Assembly: GCF_010811875.1 (NCBI RefSeq)
Contig: NZ_VKHP01000002.1
Span: forward strand, 62,001 to 126,000
Direction: 5' to 3'
Source: Bradyrhizobium uaiense
GTDB taxonomy: Bacteria > Pseudomonadota > Alphaproteobacteria > Rhizobiales > Xanthobacteraceae
DNA: 64,000 bases
A program made the translations under genes and the position numbers. The notes under the pieces were generated by a model that worked only from the letters and a program-made list of their open reading frames with translations, had not been told where the DNA came from and did no database searches. Each line of letters opens with the position of its first letter. Position 1 is the first letter of the stretch. Below are positions 27,108 to 35,800 of this stretch, one piece after another.

Positions 27108-28115
27108 CTATGCGCGGATCGACTTTCCGCTGTCGTCGAAACGGTGGATGCGCGCCGGCTCCGGGATCAGCGACACCTTGTCGCCCGGATGCAGGTCGAG
27201 CTCGCCGATATAGCGCGCGGTCAGCACTCCCTGCGGTCCGGCATCGACATAGAGGAAGGTGTCGCTGCCGAGATGCTCGGCGACTGAGACCGTGCCGTGC
27301 CAACCGCCCTGCCCGTTGCGCTCGACCTTCAAATGCTCGGGCCGCACGCCGATGGTGGTCGCGCCCTGCTGCTTGGCGAGCTCGCCGGTCACGAAGTTCA
27401 TTTTCGGCGAGCCGATGAAACCGGCGACGAACAGATTCGCCGGTTTCTCGTAGAGTTCGAGCGGCGAGCCATATTGCTCGATCTTGCCGCCGTTCAGCAC
27501 CGCGATCTTGTCGGCCATGGTCATAGCCTCGACCTGGTCGTGAGTAACGTAGATCGCCGTGGTGCCGAGCTGCTTCTGCAGCCGCGTCACCTCGAGCCGC
27601 ATCTGCACGCGCAGCGCGGCATCGAGATTCGACAGCGGCTCGTCGAACAGGAACGCCTTCGGCTCCCGCACGATGGCGCGCCCGATCGCGACGCGCTGGC
27701 GCTGGCCGCCGGAGAGCTCGCGCGGCTTGCGCTCGAGATAGGGCGTCAGGTTGAGGGTGGCTGCGGCGGCCTCGACCTTGCGGTTGATCTCGTCCCTGGT
27801 GACGCCGGCCATCTTCAGGCCGAAGGCGATGTTGCCGCGCACGCTCATATGCGGATAGAGCGCGTAGGACTGGAACACCATCGACAGCCCCCGCTTGGCC
27901 GGCGGCACATCGACCACGTTGCGGCCGTCGATCAGGATCGCGCCGCCGGTGACGTCCTCGAGCCCTGCGATCAACCGCAAGAGCGTGGTCTTGCCGCAGC
28001 CGGACGGACCGACGAAGACGACGAAGGAGCCATCGGCGATCTCGAGGTCGGCGCCCTTGATGATGTGGACCGGCCCGAACGATTTTTGCACACCCTGCAG
28101 CGTAATCTGACCCAT
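27108..28115 (-). CDS. Sugar/polyol ABC transporter ATPase, UgpC/SmoK-like, 335 aa
   Basis: A MalK/UgpC-type ATPase: Walker [11 protein letters not shown]-loop [12 protein letters not shown], signature [15 protein letters not shown], Walker [14 protein letters not shown]-terminal OB/TOBE domain (about residues 240-335) contains the [19 protein letters not shown] segment. It powers uptake with the two permeases encoded upstream. The TOBE domain can be a site of regulation in this family. It has the normal family length and is spaced 15 bases from the permease stop. Confidence 0.92.
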   Translation of the reverse strand: MGQITLQGVQKSFGPVHIIKGADLEIADGSFVVFVGPSGCGKTTLLRLIAGLEDVTGGAILIDGRNVVDVPPAKRGLSMVFQSYALYPHMSVRGNIAFGLKMAGVTRDEINRKVEAAAATLNLTPYLERKPRELSGGQRQRVAIGRAIVREPKAFLFDEPLSNLDAALRVQMRLEVTRLQKQLGTTAIYVTHDQVEAMTMADKIAVLNGGKIEQYGSPLELYEKPANLFVAGFIGSPKMNFVTGELAKQQGATTIGVRPEHLKVERNGQGGWHGTVSVAEHLGSDTFLYVDAGPQGVLTARYIGELDLHPGDKVSLIPEPARIHRFDDSGKSIRA

Positions 28116-28130
28116 GGAAAAGCCTTTCTG

Positions 28131-28961
28131 CTACTTGACCGCGCCGAAGGTCAGGCCGCGGACGAGCTGCCGCTGACTGAACCAGCCGAGCACGAGAATG
28201 GGCGCGATCGCGAGCGTCGACGCCGCCGACAATTTCGCCCAGAACAAGCCTTCCGGGCTGGAATAGGATGCGATGAACACGGTGAGCGGCGCGGCCTCGA
28301 GCGTCGACAGATTGAGGGTCCAGAACGCCTCGTTCCACGCCAGGATCAGATTGAGCAGCAAGGTCGAGGCGAGCCCCGGCACCGCCATCGGGGTCAGCAC
28401 ATAAATCAGCTCGCGCCCGATCGTGGCGCCGTCCATGCGGGCCGCCTCGAGGATGTCCTTCGGGATCTCCTTGAAATAGGTGAACAGCATCCAGATCACG
28501 ATCGGCAGATTGCCGAGGCAGAGGATGAAGATCAGCCCGGCGCGGGTGTCGAGCAGGCCGACGGAGCGGAAAATCAGGTAGATCGGCACCAGCACGCCGA
28601 CCGGCGGCATCATCTTGGTGGAGAGCATCCAGAGCAGCACGTCCTTGGTGCGCTTGGTCGGTGAGAACGCCATCGACCACGCCGCCGGGATCGCGATCAG
28701 CATCGCGATCAAGGTCGAGCCGCCGGCGATGATGATCGAGTTGAGCGCGTGGTGGAAATAGTCGCTGCGCTCCTGCACCGTGACGTAGTTCTCCGTGGTC
28801 CAGTGGAAGAACAGGAACGATGGCGGGATCGCGAAGGCCTCGAGCTCGGTCTTGAAGCTCGCCAGCACCATCCAGAGGATCGGGAAGAAGATCAGGAAGC
28901 CGACCAGCCAGGCCGCCGTCGTCGAGATCACCTTGTTCCGTGTCGTGACCATCCGCGCCAT
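28131..28961 (-). CDS. Sugar/polyol ABC transporter permease, MalG/SmoG-like, 276 aa
   Basis: An inner-membrane permease of the CUT1 MalG-type family. It has an N-terminal helix followed by five more, and the EAA loop ILEAARMDGATIGRELIYVL, which docks to the ATPase. It begins four bases after the stop of the other permease gene, so the two are translated together. It forms half of the channel for a polyol or sugar. Confidence 0.9.
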   Translation of the reverse strand: MARMVTTRNKVISTTAAWLVGFLIFFPILWMVLASFKTELEAFAIPPSFLFFHWTTENYVTVQERSDYFHHALNSIIIAGGSTLIAMLIAIPAAWSMAFSPTKRTKDVLLWMLSTKMMPPVGVLVPIYLIFRSVGLLDTRAGLIFILCLGNLPIVIWMLFTYFKEIPKDILEAARMDGATIGRELIYVLTPMAVPGLASTLLLNLILAWNEAFWTLNLSTLEAAPLTVFIASYSSPEGLFWAKLSAASTLAIAPILVLGWFSQRQLVRGLTFGAVK

Positions 28962-28965
28962 GACG

Positions 28966-29838
28966 TTACGCCTCCAGATTCCGGCCGACGATACGAACGA
29001 GGAAGAAGGCGACGATGTTGGCGAGCACCACCGCGACCAGGCCGCCCGCCGAGGCGCTGCCGACGTCGTACTGGATCAGCGCCTGCGAATAGATCAGGAA
29101 GGCGATGTTGGTGGTTTGCAGGCCGGGGCCGCCGCCTGTCGTGACGAAGATCTCGGCGAACACCGTGAGCAGGAAGATGGTCTCGATCAGGATCACCACC
29201 GTGATCGGACGCGCCAGATGCGGCAGCGTGATGTAGATGAAGGTCGAGATCGCGCTCGCGCCATCCATCTCGGCCGCCTCCTTCTGCTCCTCGTCGAGCG
29301 ATTGCAGCGCGGTCAGCAGGATCAGGGTCGCGAACGGCAGCCACTGCCATGAGATGATCAGGATCACCGAGAACAGCGGCGCATCGTTGAACCAGTCGAT
29401 CGCCGGCAGGCCGAACAGATGGGCAATCCAGGCGAACAGGCCCGACACCGGATGCATCAGCAGGTTCTTCCAGACCAGCGCGCTGACGGTCGGCATTACG
29501 AAGAACGGCGCGATCACCATCAGGCGGACGATCGAGAGCCCGACCACCTGCTGGTCGAGCAGCAGCGCCAGCGGAACGCCGAAGATGATCGTGATCGCGA
29601 GCACCGAGCCGACCAGCACCAGCGTGTTCTGCAGCGAGGCGAGGAAGGCCGGGTCAGTGAGGAAGTAGCGGAAATTCTCCAAGCCGACGAAGGATTCGGA
29701 GCCGGGATCGAGCAGATTGTAATGCAGTGTCGCGAAGTAGATCGTGAGCGCCAGCGGCACGATCATCCAGATGAACAGCAGCGCCACGGCAGGCGTGAGC
29801 AGTGTGCGTGCAAGCAGTTGGGTCTGCTGGGTCGCCAT
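28966..29838 (-). CDS. Sugar/polyol ABC transporter permease, MalF/SmoF-like, 290 aa
   Basis: The other CUT1-type permease. It starts MATQQTQLLARTLLTPAVAL, has about six helices, and an EAA loop in EQKEAAEMDGASAISTFIYI. Normal family length for SmoF-like proteins without the extra MalF periplasmic domain. It is separated from the upstream binding-protein gene by 191 bases that include a palindromic repeat, and is followed by its partner permease after four bases. Confidence 0.9.
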   Translation of the reverse strand: MATQQTQLLARTLLTPAVALLFIWMIVPLALTIYFATLHYNLLDPGSESFVGLENFRYFLTDPAFLASLQNTLVLVGSVLAITIIFGVPLALLLDQQVVGLSIVRLMVIAPFFVMPTVSALVWKNLLMHPVSGLFAWIAHLFGLPAIDWFNDAPLFSVILIISWQWLPFATLILLTALQSLDEEQKEAAEMDGASAISTFIYITLPHLARPITVVILIETIFLLTVFAEIFVTTGGGPGLQTTNIAFLIYSQALIQYDVGSASAGGLVAVVLANIVAFFLVRIVGRNLEA

Positions 29839-29981
29839 CCCCGCCTCCTTCTCATGGGAAAGGTGCGACCATCCCGCTGCGGGACAGGATGGTCGCGAGT
29901 GATCCAGCTCGGGAGGTTTAAGCTGGTCGGGCGGCCAGGGCGCTAAACACGCCCTGGCTATCGGATCGCGTTCTTTGTCTT

Positions 29982-30030
29982 GAGCATGATCTTTTCGGAA
30001 AACCGCTTCACACTTTTCCGGATCATGCTC
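29982..30030. repeat. Palindromic repeat at the end of the polyol binding-protein gene
   Basis: GAGCATGATC at 29982-29991 and GATCATGCTC at 30021-30030 form perfect 10-base inverted ends. An inner pair, CTTTTCGGAAAA and TTTTCCGG, lies between them. Its last base coincides with the stop codon of the binding-protein gene. Elements of this sequence are frequent in Bradyrhizobium-like genomes as I recall them. It may protect the upstream message or attenuate transcription into the permease genes. Confidence 0.7.
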
Positions 30031-31343
30031 TACTTGATGTAGCCTGCCCGCTTCATCTCGCGCTCGGTCGCGGACTGCGCAGCCGAGAGCGCGGCATCGA
30101 CCGTGGTCGAGCCGGACAGTGCGGCCGAGAATTGCTGGCCGACCTGGGTGCCGATGCCCTGGAATTCAGGGATCGCCGCATATTGCACGCCGACATACGG
30201 CACCGGCTTCACCGTCGGCTTGTTCGGATCGGCGGCGTCGATCGAGGCCAGCGTCAGCTTGGCGAACGGCGCGACCTTCAGATAGTCGGGGTTCTTGTAG
30301 AGCGAGGTCCGCGTGCCGGGCGGCACGTTGGACCAGCCTTCCTTCGACGCGACGAGCTTGGTGTAATCCTTGCTGGTCGCCCAGGCGATGAACTTCTCGG
30401 CCGCGTCAACCTTCTTCGAGCCGGCGGGGATCGCGAGGCTCCATGCCCACAGCCAGTTGGCGTTCTTGCCGAGCCCGGTGTTCGGGGCCAGCGCGAAGCC
30501 GACCTTGTCGGCAACCTTGGAATCCTTCGGGTTAGTCACCATGGACGCCGCCACCGTGGCGTCGATCCACATCGCGCATTTGCCGGCGCTGAACAGCGCG
30601 AGGTTCTCGTTGAAGCCATTGGACGAGGCGCCGGGAGGTCCGGCCTGCTTCATCAGGTCGACATAGGTCGCGAGCGTCTTCTTCCATTCCGGCGAATTGA
30701 ACTGCGGCTCCCACTTCTCGTCGAACCAGCGCGCGCCGAACGAGTTGGACATCGCGGTCAGGAACGCCATGTTCTCGCCCCAGCCGGCCTTCCCGCGCAG
30801 GCAGATGCCGTAGACGCCGCCCGACTTGTCGGTCAGCTTCTTGGCCGCGTCGACCACGAAATCCCAGGTCGGGCTTTCCGGCATCTTCAGCCCGGCCTTG
30901 TCGAACAGGTCGGTGCGGTACATCACCATCGAGCTCTCGCCGTAGAACGGCGCGGCGTAGAGCTTGCCGTCGACCGAGACCGCATCCTTGATCTTCGGCA
31001 AGAGGTCACCAACGTCGTAATCGGCGCCCAGCTTGTCGAGCGGCACCAGCCAGCTCTTCTTGGCCCAGATCGGCACCTCATAGGTGCCGATGGTGAGCAC
31101 GTCGAACTGGCCGCCCTTGGTGGCGATGTCGGTGGTCACGCGCTGGCGCAGCACGTTCTCCTCGAGCGTCACCCATTTCACGGTGATGTCCGGATTCTTC
31201 GTGGTGAATTCGCTGGTCAGCCCCTGCATGCGGATCATGTCGCTGTTGTTGACGGTCGCGACTGTCAGCGTGGTCTGGGCGATCGAGGGGGCAGAGATCA
31301 AAAGACTGGCCGCGCCCGCAACGGCGCAAAGGACGTTTTTCAC
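30030..31343 (-). CDS. Sugar/polyol ABC transporter binding protein, SmoE/MtlE-like, 437 aa
   Basis: A family 1 extracellular solute-binding protein with a Sec signal (MKNVLCAVAGAASLLISAPS, cleaved near IAQTT). The fold markers EFTTKNPDITVKWVTLEEN and the aromatic-rich ligand loops (AGWGENMAFLTA, GARWFDEKWEPQF) resemble sorbitol/mannitol-binding proteins. It delivers a polyol or sugar to the permeases encoded downstream. It is the first gene of the transport operon: AGGGAGG is the ribosome binding site, and two palindromic boxes plus a TTGACA -35 lie upstream. Confidence 0.88.
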   Translation of the reverse strand: MKNVLCAVAGAASLLISAPSIAQTTLTVATVNNSDMIRMQGLTSEFTTKNPDITVKWVTLEENVLRQRVTTDIATKGGQFDVLTIGTYEVPIWAKKSWLVPLDKLGADYDVGDLLPKIKDAVSVDGKLYAAPFYGESSMVMYRTDLFDKAGLKMPESPTWDFVVDAAKKLTDKSGGVYGICLRGKAGWGENMAFLTAMSNSFGARWFDEKWEPQFNSPEWKKTLATYVDLMKQAGPPGASSNGFNENLALFSAGKCAMWIDATVAASMVTNPKDSKVADKVGFALAPNTGLGKNANWLWAWSLAIPAGSKKVDAAEKFIAWATSKDYTKLVASKEGWSNVPPGTRTSLYKNPDYLKVAPFAKLTLASIDAADPNKPTVKPVPYVGVQYAAIPEFQGIGTQVGQQFSAALSGSTTVDAALSAAQSATEREMKRAGYIK

Positions 31344-31364
31344 GGTGACCTCCCTATGTCACGT

Positions 31365-31397
31365 TGAGCATATGCCCACGTGTTGAGCGTATGTTCA
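31365..31397 (-). promoter_or_regulatory. Paired 14-bp operator boxes in the polyol transport promoter
   Basis: TGAGCATATGCCCA at 31365-31378 and TGAGCGTATGTTCA at 31384-31397 are near-palindromes of the consensus TGAGCATATGCTCA, repeated with a 19-base pitch. On the minus strand a TTGACA lies at 31414-31419, so the upstream box would overlap the -10 region; the boxes start 22 bases before the ATG at 31343. The same pair with the same pitch is found at 33138-33170. They probably bind the SorC-type regulator encoded at 31500-32453. The regulator link is inference; the sequence match is direct. Confidence 0.7.
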
Positions 31398-31499
31398 TCC
31401 CGTCGTCAAAATTTGTCAAGCACGCGGGTGCGCCGTCCCGCGCGATTGCGGGTTCCACCACAGCCTGGAATGGAGTTTTTGCGGGAGCGAAGGAAGCGT

Positions 31500-32453
31500 C
31501 TAACGATCCAGCACGGCGCGCGCGGTGGCCTCATCGGTGATCAGGCCGTTGATCACCCGGCCTGCCAGTGCGGCCTTGATCGACGGCACCTTGGCGATGC
31601 CGACGGCGGCCGCGATCGTGGTCGAGACTGCGGGGATCTGCGGCGGAATGCTGGTCAGGCGCTTGTTGGTGCCGCCCTTGATCAGGCGGCCCTTGGCGTC
31701 ATAGGCCCAGCCTGTCACCTCGCCGATCGCGCCGAGCCGCATCATCTCCAGGAGCTCCTCGCGGGTGACGAAGCCGTCGACATGGACCTGGGCCTTCTGG
31801 TCCATCTGGCCGATGCCGATCAGCCGCAGATCGGCCTTGGCAGCGACCGCCCTCACCCGCGCGATCGGATCGATACGGACCATGCGGTTGCGTTCGTCCT
31901 CGCTCGACATCAGGAACGGCAGCGGCATCGGATAATGCCGCGCACCGGTGCGGTCAGCCAGCCGCCCCACCGTGTCGTAGAAGCTCGCCGAGCCGTCGGC
32001 GGAGATGTTGCCGACCAGCGAGACGATCTGGTGATCCGGCCGCTCGATCGGCGAGACCCGCTCGACCGCCGCGCGCACGGCACGGCCGGTACCCAGCGCC
32101 ACGATCACCGGCGTCTCCGAGCGCAGCGTCGTCTCCAGCAGATTGGCGCTGCGTTCGGCGATCCCCGCATTCGACAGCGGCGCCGACGGATCTGACGGCA
32201 CGACGTCGCAATGCACCAGATCGAACTGCTCCTTCAGCCGTGAGGCCAGCTCCATGCAGGCTGCAATGGGATGTTCGAGACGAAACGTGATCAGCCGCTC
32301 CGCCAGGCACAGCGACACCAAGCGCTGCGCCGAGGCCCGCGACACCTGCAGCATCTTTGCGATCTCGTCCTGGGTGTGACCCGCGATGAAATAGAGCCAG
32401 CCGGCGCGCGCCGCATCTTCCAGGCGAGACTTTTCGTTGTCGGGCGCAGCCAT
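31500..32453 (-). CDS. SorC/DeoR-type sugar-responsive regulator, 317 aa
   Basis: An N-terminal helix-turn-helix (about residues 15-55, GHTQDEIAKMLQVSRASAQR) precedes a SorC sugar-binding domain with the ribose-isomerase-like fold. That domain includes VALGTGRAVRAAVERV and a C-terminal IAAAVGIAKVPSIKAALAGR segment. Such regulators sense phosphorylated sugars and control polyol or pentose operons. It lies nine bases after a HAD phosphatase gene and directly upstream of the transport operon. Its likely targets are the paired boxes at 31365-31397 and 33138-33170, making it autoregulatory. Effector is unknown, perhaps a ketose phosphate. Confidence 0.88.
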   Translation of the reverse strand: MAAPDNEKSRLEDAARAGWLYFIAGHTQDEIAKMLQVSRASAQRLVSLCLAERLITFRLEHPIAACMELASRLKEQFDLVHCDVVPSDPSAPLSNAGIAERSANLLETTLRSETPVIVALGTGRAVRAAVERVSPIERPDHQIVSLVGNISADGSASFYDTVGRLADRTGARHYPMPLPFLMSSEDERNRMVRIDPIARVRAVAAKADLRLIGIGQMDQKAQVHVDGFVTREELLEMMRLGAIGEVTGWAYDAKGRLIKGGTNKRLTSIPPQIPAVSTTIAAAVGIAKVPSIKAALAGRVINGLITDEATARAVLDR

Positions 32454-32462
32454 CGTCTTGCG

Positions 32463-33128
32463 TCAACCTTCCTTCCAGAAATCCGTCATCGCGGCAAAGA
32501 TTCGATCCGCCCCGGCCTGCCGCAGCAGAGCATTGCCGTCCGCCAACCGATAGTGGGTGCCGCCGACAAATCCCCACACTTTCATCCCCGCCGCCTTCGC
32601 GGCCATCACGCCGCTGACGCTGTCCTCGATCACAAGCGTTCGGCGCGGCTCGGCTCCCATCGCGGCTGCCGCATACAAGAACAGATCCGGCGACGGCTTG
32701 CCGTGCTTGACCATCTGCGAGGTATAGAGCCGCGGCCCGAAGCCCGTCGCGAGGCCGGTCAGGTCCAGCGAGAACTTCACGCGCTCGAGGTCGCTCGACG
32801 AGGCGACGCAATGCGGCAACTGCAATTCTCCAAGCACCGCCGCGATGCCGGCAATCGGTTTGAGTTGAGATCGGAATGTCTCGCGGACCTGCACCGCAAG
32901 ATCGGGCAGGAAATTCGCGGGCAATGACTTTCCAACGGCGCGGCAATAGTCGAGCAAGGCTGCGGTGCTGCGGCCGAGGAAAAGTTCGAGCGCCCGTTCG
33001 GTGCTCATCTCGATGCCGGCCCGGACCATCGCCTCGGCGAGACAGCGGCAACTCAATTCCTCGCTGTCGACGAGCACGCCGTCGCAGTCGAAGATGACCA
33101 GATCGGTCTCGGGAAGCCGCGGATCCAT
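32463..33128 (-). CDS. HAD-superfamily phosphatase, 221 aa
   Basis: A haloacid dehalogenase phosphatase of the beta-phosphoglucomutase/GPH-like subgroup. Motif I DLVIFDCDGVLVDSEE holds the nucleophilic Asp and acid/base Asp. The cap follows, then motif II in CVASSSDLERV, a Lys in KHGKPSPDLF and motif IV in VIEDSVSGVMAAKAAGM. It probably hydrolyses a small sugar phosphate. It is the first gene before the SorC-type regulator and is preceded by the paired operator boxes, so it belongs to the polyol regulon. It may detoxify a dead-end sugar phosphate, though this is inference. Confidence 0.85.
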   Translation of the reverse strand: MDPRLPETDLVIFDCDGVLVDSEELSCRCLAEAMVRAGIEMSTERALELFLGRSTAALLDYCRAVGKSLPANFLPDLAVQVRETFRSQLKPIAGIAAVLGELQLPHCVASSSDLERVKFSLDLTGLATGFGPRLYTSQMVKHGKPSPDLFLYAAAAMGAEPRRTLVIEDSVSGVMAAKAAGMKVWGFVGGTHYRLADGNALLRQAGADRIFAAMTDFWKEG

Positions 33129-33137
33129 GCCGGCATG

Positions 33138-33170
33138 AGATCATATGCTCACGCTATGAGCAATAGATCA
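33138..33170 (-). promoter_or_regulatory. Paired 14-bp operator boxes before the HAD/regulator bicistron
   Basis: AGATCATATGCTCA at 33138-33151 and TGAGCAATAGATCA at 33157-33170 match the consensus TGAGCATATGCTCA seen before the transport operon, with the same 19-base start-to-start spacing. They lie 10-42 bases upstream of the HAD gene ATG on the minus strand, and also in front of the divergent antiporter gene. Binding here would make the regulator autoregulatory. Confidence 0.65.
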
Positions 33171-33241
33171 TAGTTTCGCGCGGAATGCCGCGCCTCAAAT
33201 GGTCGCGGTGCACCGTCAGGGATGCTGTGCGACAAGGCGAA

Positions 33242-34976
33242 ATGCCGCATGACACACCTCTGATCGCGACCGTCGTCGCGGGTCTCGGATTGGCCTTCGT
33301 CTTCGGAACCATCGCCCAGCGCTTTCGGGTTCCGCCACTGGTCGGTTATCTGCTTGCCGGCGTCGCCGTGGGTCCGTTCACGCCGGGCTTCGTCGCCGAC
33401 CAGGCGCTGGCGACCGAGCTCGCGGAGCTCGGTATCATCCTGCTGATGTTCGGCGTCGGCCTGCATTTCTCGCTGAACGATCTGTTGTCGGTGCGCAAGA
33501 TCGCGGTGCCCGGCGCGGTCGCACAGATCGCGGTCGCGACGCTGATGGGTCTCGCCCTCGCGCTGTTGATGGGCTGGACCGTCGGCGCCGGCCTGGTGTT
33601 CGGGCTCGCGCTGTCGGTCGCAAGTACCGTGGTGCTGGTTGCGCGCGTTGCAGGAGCGACGGCTGATGGACACCGAGCGCGGCAAGATTGCGGTCGGCTG
33701 GCTGATCGTGGAAGACCTCGCAATGGTGCTGGCGCTGGTGCTGTTCCCGGCGGTGGCGAGCTTCCAGGGCGGCGACGGCGCGGCGCTCGTCTCCGATCCG
33801 CTCGCCACCCGGTTCGGGCTCGGGCTGACCGGCGTGCTGGTGCTGACGCTGATCAAGATCGCATTGTTCATTGCGCTGATGCTGGTGGTCGGACGCAGGC
33901 TGATCCCATGGGTGCTGCACTACATCGCGCACACCGGCTCGCGCGAGCTGTTCCGGCTGACCGTGCTTGCGATCGCGCTCTGCATCGCGTTCGGCGCGAC
34001 CAAGCTGTTCGGGGTTTCGCTGGCGCTCGGCGCCTTCTTCGCCGGCATGATGCTGCGGGAATCGCCGCTCAGCCAGCGCGCCGCCCAGGAGACCCTGCCG
34101 CTGCGCGATGCGTTCGCGGTGCTGTTCTTCGTCTCGGTCGGCATGCTGTTCGATCCGCTCAGCGTGGTGCGCGAGCCCTGGCCGTTTGTGGCGACGCTGT
34201 TCGTCATCGTGGTCGGCAAGTCGCTCGCAGCGCTGCTGATCGTCGTGCTGTTCCGTCACCCGATGGCGACCGCCCTGATGATCTCGGCGAGCCTCGCCCA
34301 GATCGGTGAATTCTCCTTCATCCTCGCCGAGCTCGGCGTCGCGCTCAATCTGCTGCCGAAGGCCGGCCGCGACCTGATCCTGGCCGGCGCGATCTTCTCG
34401 ATCATGCTCAACCCGCTGGTGTTCGCGGTGGTCGACTGGCTGACGTCGCGGCTCGAAAAGCCGGAGACCGCCTCGCCGACGGCCGCGACGTCCGAGGCGA
34501 TCCCTGTCACCGAATTGCAGGATCATACCATCCTGGTCGGCTACGGCCGGGTCGGCAGCATCGTCGGCGACGCCCTCCATCGGCGCAACGCGCCGTTTCT
34601 CGCGGTCGAGGCATCCGACGACATGGTCGCAAAGCTGAAGAAGCGCGGCATCGAAGCCCTGATGGGCAACGCCGTGCGCGCCAGCGTGCTGCGCGCGACC
34701 AATCCGGCGGGCGCACGATCGCTCGTCATCGCCATTCCCGAAGCGTTCGAGGCCGGACAGATCGTCGAGCAGGCGCGCGCTGCAAATCCCGCGATCCAGA
34801 TCATCGCGCGGGCGCATTCCGACGCAGAGGTCGATCATCTGACAGGCCTGGGCGCCGACATCGTCATCATGGGCGAGCGCGAGATCGCCCGAGGGATGAT
34901 CGAGGAGCTCGACCGGGCACAGCCGACATCCGCCATGCAAAACACAACGGCGGCCAGGGAAGACTCAGCGGCCTAG
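33242..34976 (+). pseudogene. KefB/YbaL-type monovalent cation:proton antiporter, frameshifted
   Basis: The coding sequence starts at ATG 33242 (MPHDTPLIATVVAGLGLAFV) and reads as a CPA2 antiporter through LALSVASTVVL. It then needs a one-base shift at about 33637-33638 to continue with LRALQERRLMDTERGKIAVG. From there the family sequence runs unbroken to 34976: further membrane helices and a C-terminal TrkA-N domain with the NAD-binding motif ILVGYGRVGSIVG. Joined, the protein would be about 577 residues, a normal length for the family. The extra G in CTGGTTG could be a real inactivating mutation or a sequencing error; I see no slippery sequence for programmed frameshifting. Confidence 0.8.
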
Positions 34977-35036
34977 GTAACGGCCCCAACGGCCAAGGGA
35001 GCCCGCGCCGCGCGTGGGATCAATGGAGATCAGGGT

Positions 35037-35270
35037 ATGGCATTCAAGAGCCCGCATGTTTCGCTGGTGTCGTTCTCGATCGAGATCGGCAAGGACGGTA
35101 CGAGCAATGTGATGCAGATCGAGACTGACTCGCATCTGAACACCCGCCATCCGAGCTATGACGCCGCCGCAGCGGAGCGGCTGGTGCGCGATGCGCAGTC
35201 CTATCTCGCCGGCAATGCCGGTCAGGTGACCCGAATCCGGCTGGTCTCCAACCGCGGCGGCCAGACCTGA
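35037..35270 (+). CDS. Small hypothetical protein, 77 aa
   Basis: A 77-residue protein starting MAFKSPHVSLVSFSIEIGKD, with a plausible beta-strand-rich start, an amphipathic helix in the middle (AAAERLVRDAQSYLAG) and a basic end. GGAG about nine bases before the ATG is a reasonable ribosome binding site. No known domain, signal or membrane segment is seen. It follows the antiporter by 60 bases on the same strand and ends two bases before a convergent small gene. Its presence in a block of stress-related genes is the only functional hint. Confidence 0.6.
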   Translation: MAFKSPHVSLVSFSIEIGKDGTSNVMQIETDSHLNTRHPSYDAAAAERLVRDAQSYLAGNAGQVTRIRLVSNRGGQT

Positions 35271-35272
35271 GG

Positions 35273-35497
35273 TCAGCCACCGAGGAACGCTGGCGCCAGA
35301 TCTTCCTGCACGATGATGTTGGCGGCTTCCGTCGTCAGCTCACTGCCGACCAGATCAAGATTCTTCGCAGCCTCGAACAGCATCGAGCGGACGTCATCCG
35401 GCGTCAGCACGCCCTTCGCGATCAGCTTGCGTACCAGCGCCTGCAGGATGAGAACGTCGATCTCGCCATGGGCCAGCGGCGTCGGCTTGTCCGTCAT
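35273..35497 (-). CDS. Small hypothetical protein, 74 aa
   Basis: A 74-residue, acidic, helical-looking protein beginning MTDKPTPLAHGEIDVLILQA, without recognised motif, signal or membrane segment. The pattern ALVRKLIAKGVLTPDDVRSM suggests a short helical domain of the sort seen in small stress or chaperone-associated proteins, but no family is recognised. It lies 27 bases downstream of the CbpM gene on the same strand and so is probably third in the cbpA-cbpM operon. Confidence 0.6.
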   Translation of the reverse strand: MTDKPTPLAHGEIDVLILQALVRKLIAKGVLTPDDVRSMLFEAAKNLDLVGSELTTEAANIIVQEDLAPAFLGG

Positions 35498-35524
35498 GAT
35501 CGTCTCCGAGGCTGAGGTTCGTCG

Positions 35525-35800
35525 TTAGCGCGGCGGTGACGCAATATCCTTGTGTAATTGCTCGAACGCGCGGCGCAGGCCATGCAGCTGATCGACCAGA
35601 TGCAGGATGACGTCGATCCCCTCATCGTTGACGCCGAAGTCGCCCTTCAGGTCCCGGATCAGATGCGCGCGCGCCACGTCGGTATCGGAGAAACTGATCT
35701 CGTGCGCGGTCTCGTCCGGAATGAGCCATCGCTGCTCGACCCAGAGCTCCAGGGTCTGCACCTCCAGACCCGCATCGATGAGGAACTGCTGCTTGTTCAT
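35525..35800 (-). CDS. cbpM: CbpM-type chaperone modulator, 91 aa
   Basis: A MerR-like small helical protein of the CbpM family. It has an N-terminal segment with [19 protein letters not shown] resembling a winged-helix recognition region, then [20 protein letters not shown] and a C-terminal helix with [18 protein letters not shown]. CbpM binds the J-domain of CbpA and inhibits its co-chaperone activity. The gene overlaps the CbpA stop by four bases (ATGA at 35797-35800), the usual arrangement, which supports the call. Confidence 0.85.
   Translation of the reverse strand: MNKQQFLIDAGLEVQTLELWVEQRWLIPDETAHEISFSDTDVARAHLIRDLKGDFGVNDEGIDVILHLVDQLHGLRRAFEQLHKDIASPPR

Noticed and set aside
26860..28680. 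A 606-residue minus-strand frame overlapping the ATPase and permease genes
   Set aside because: The correct frames give a complete UgpC-type ATPase and permease; this one is an out-of-register shadow.
33600..33680. Programmed frameshifting as the explanation for the split antiporter
   Set aside because: No slippery sequence or downstream pseudoknot-like structure is evident; a simple insertion or an error is more likely.
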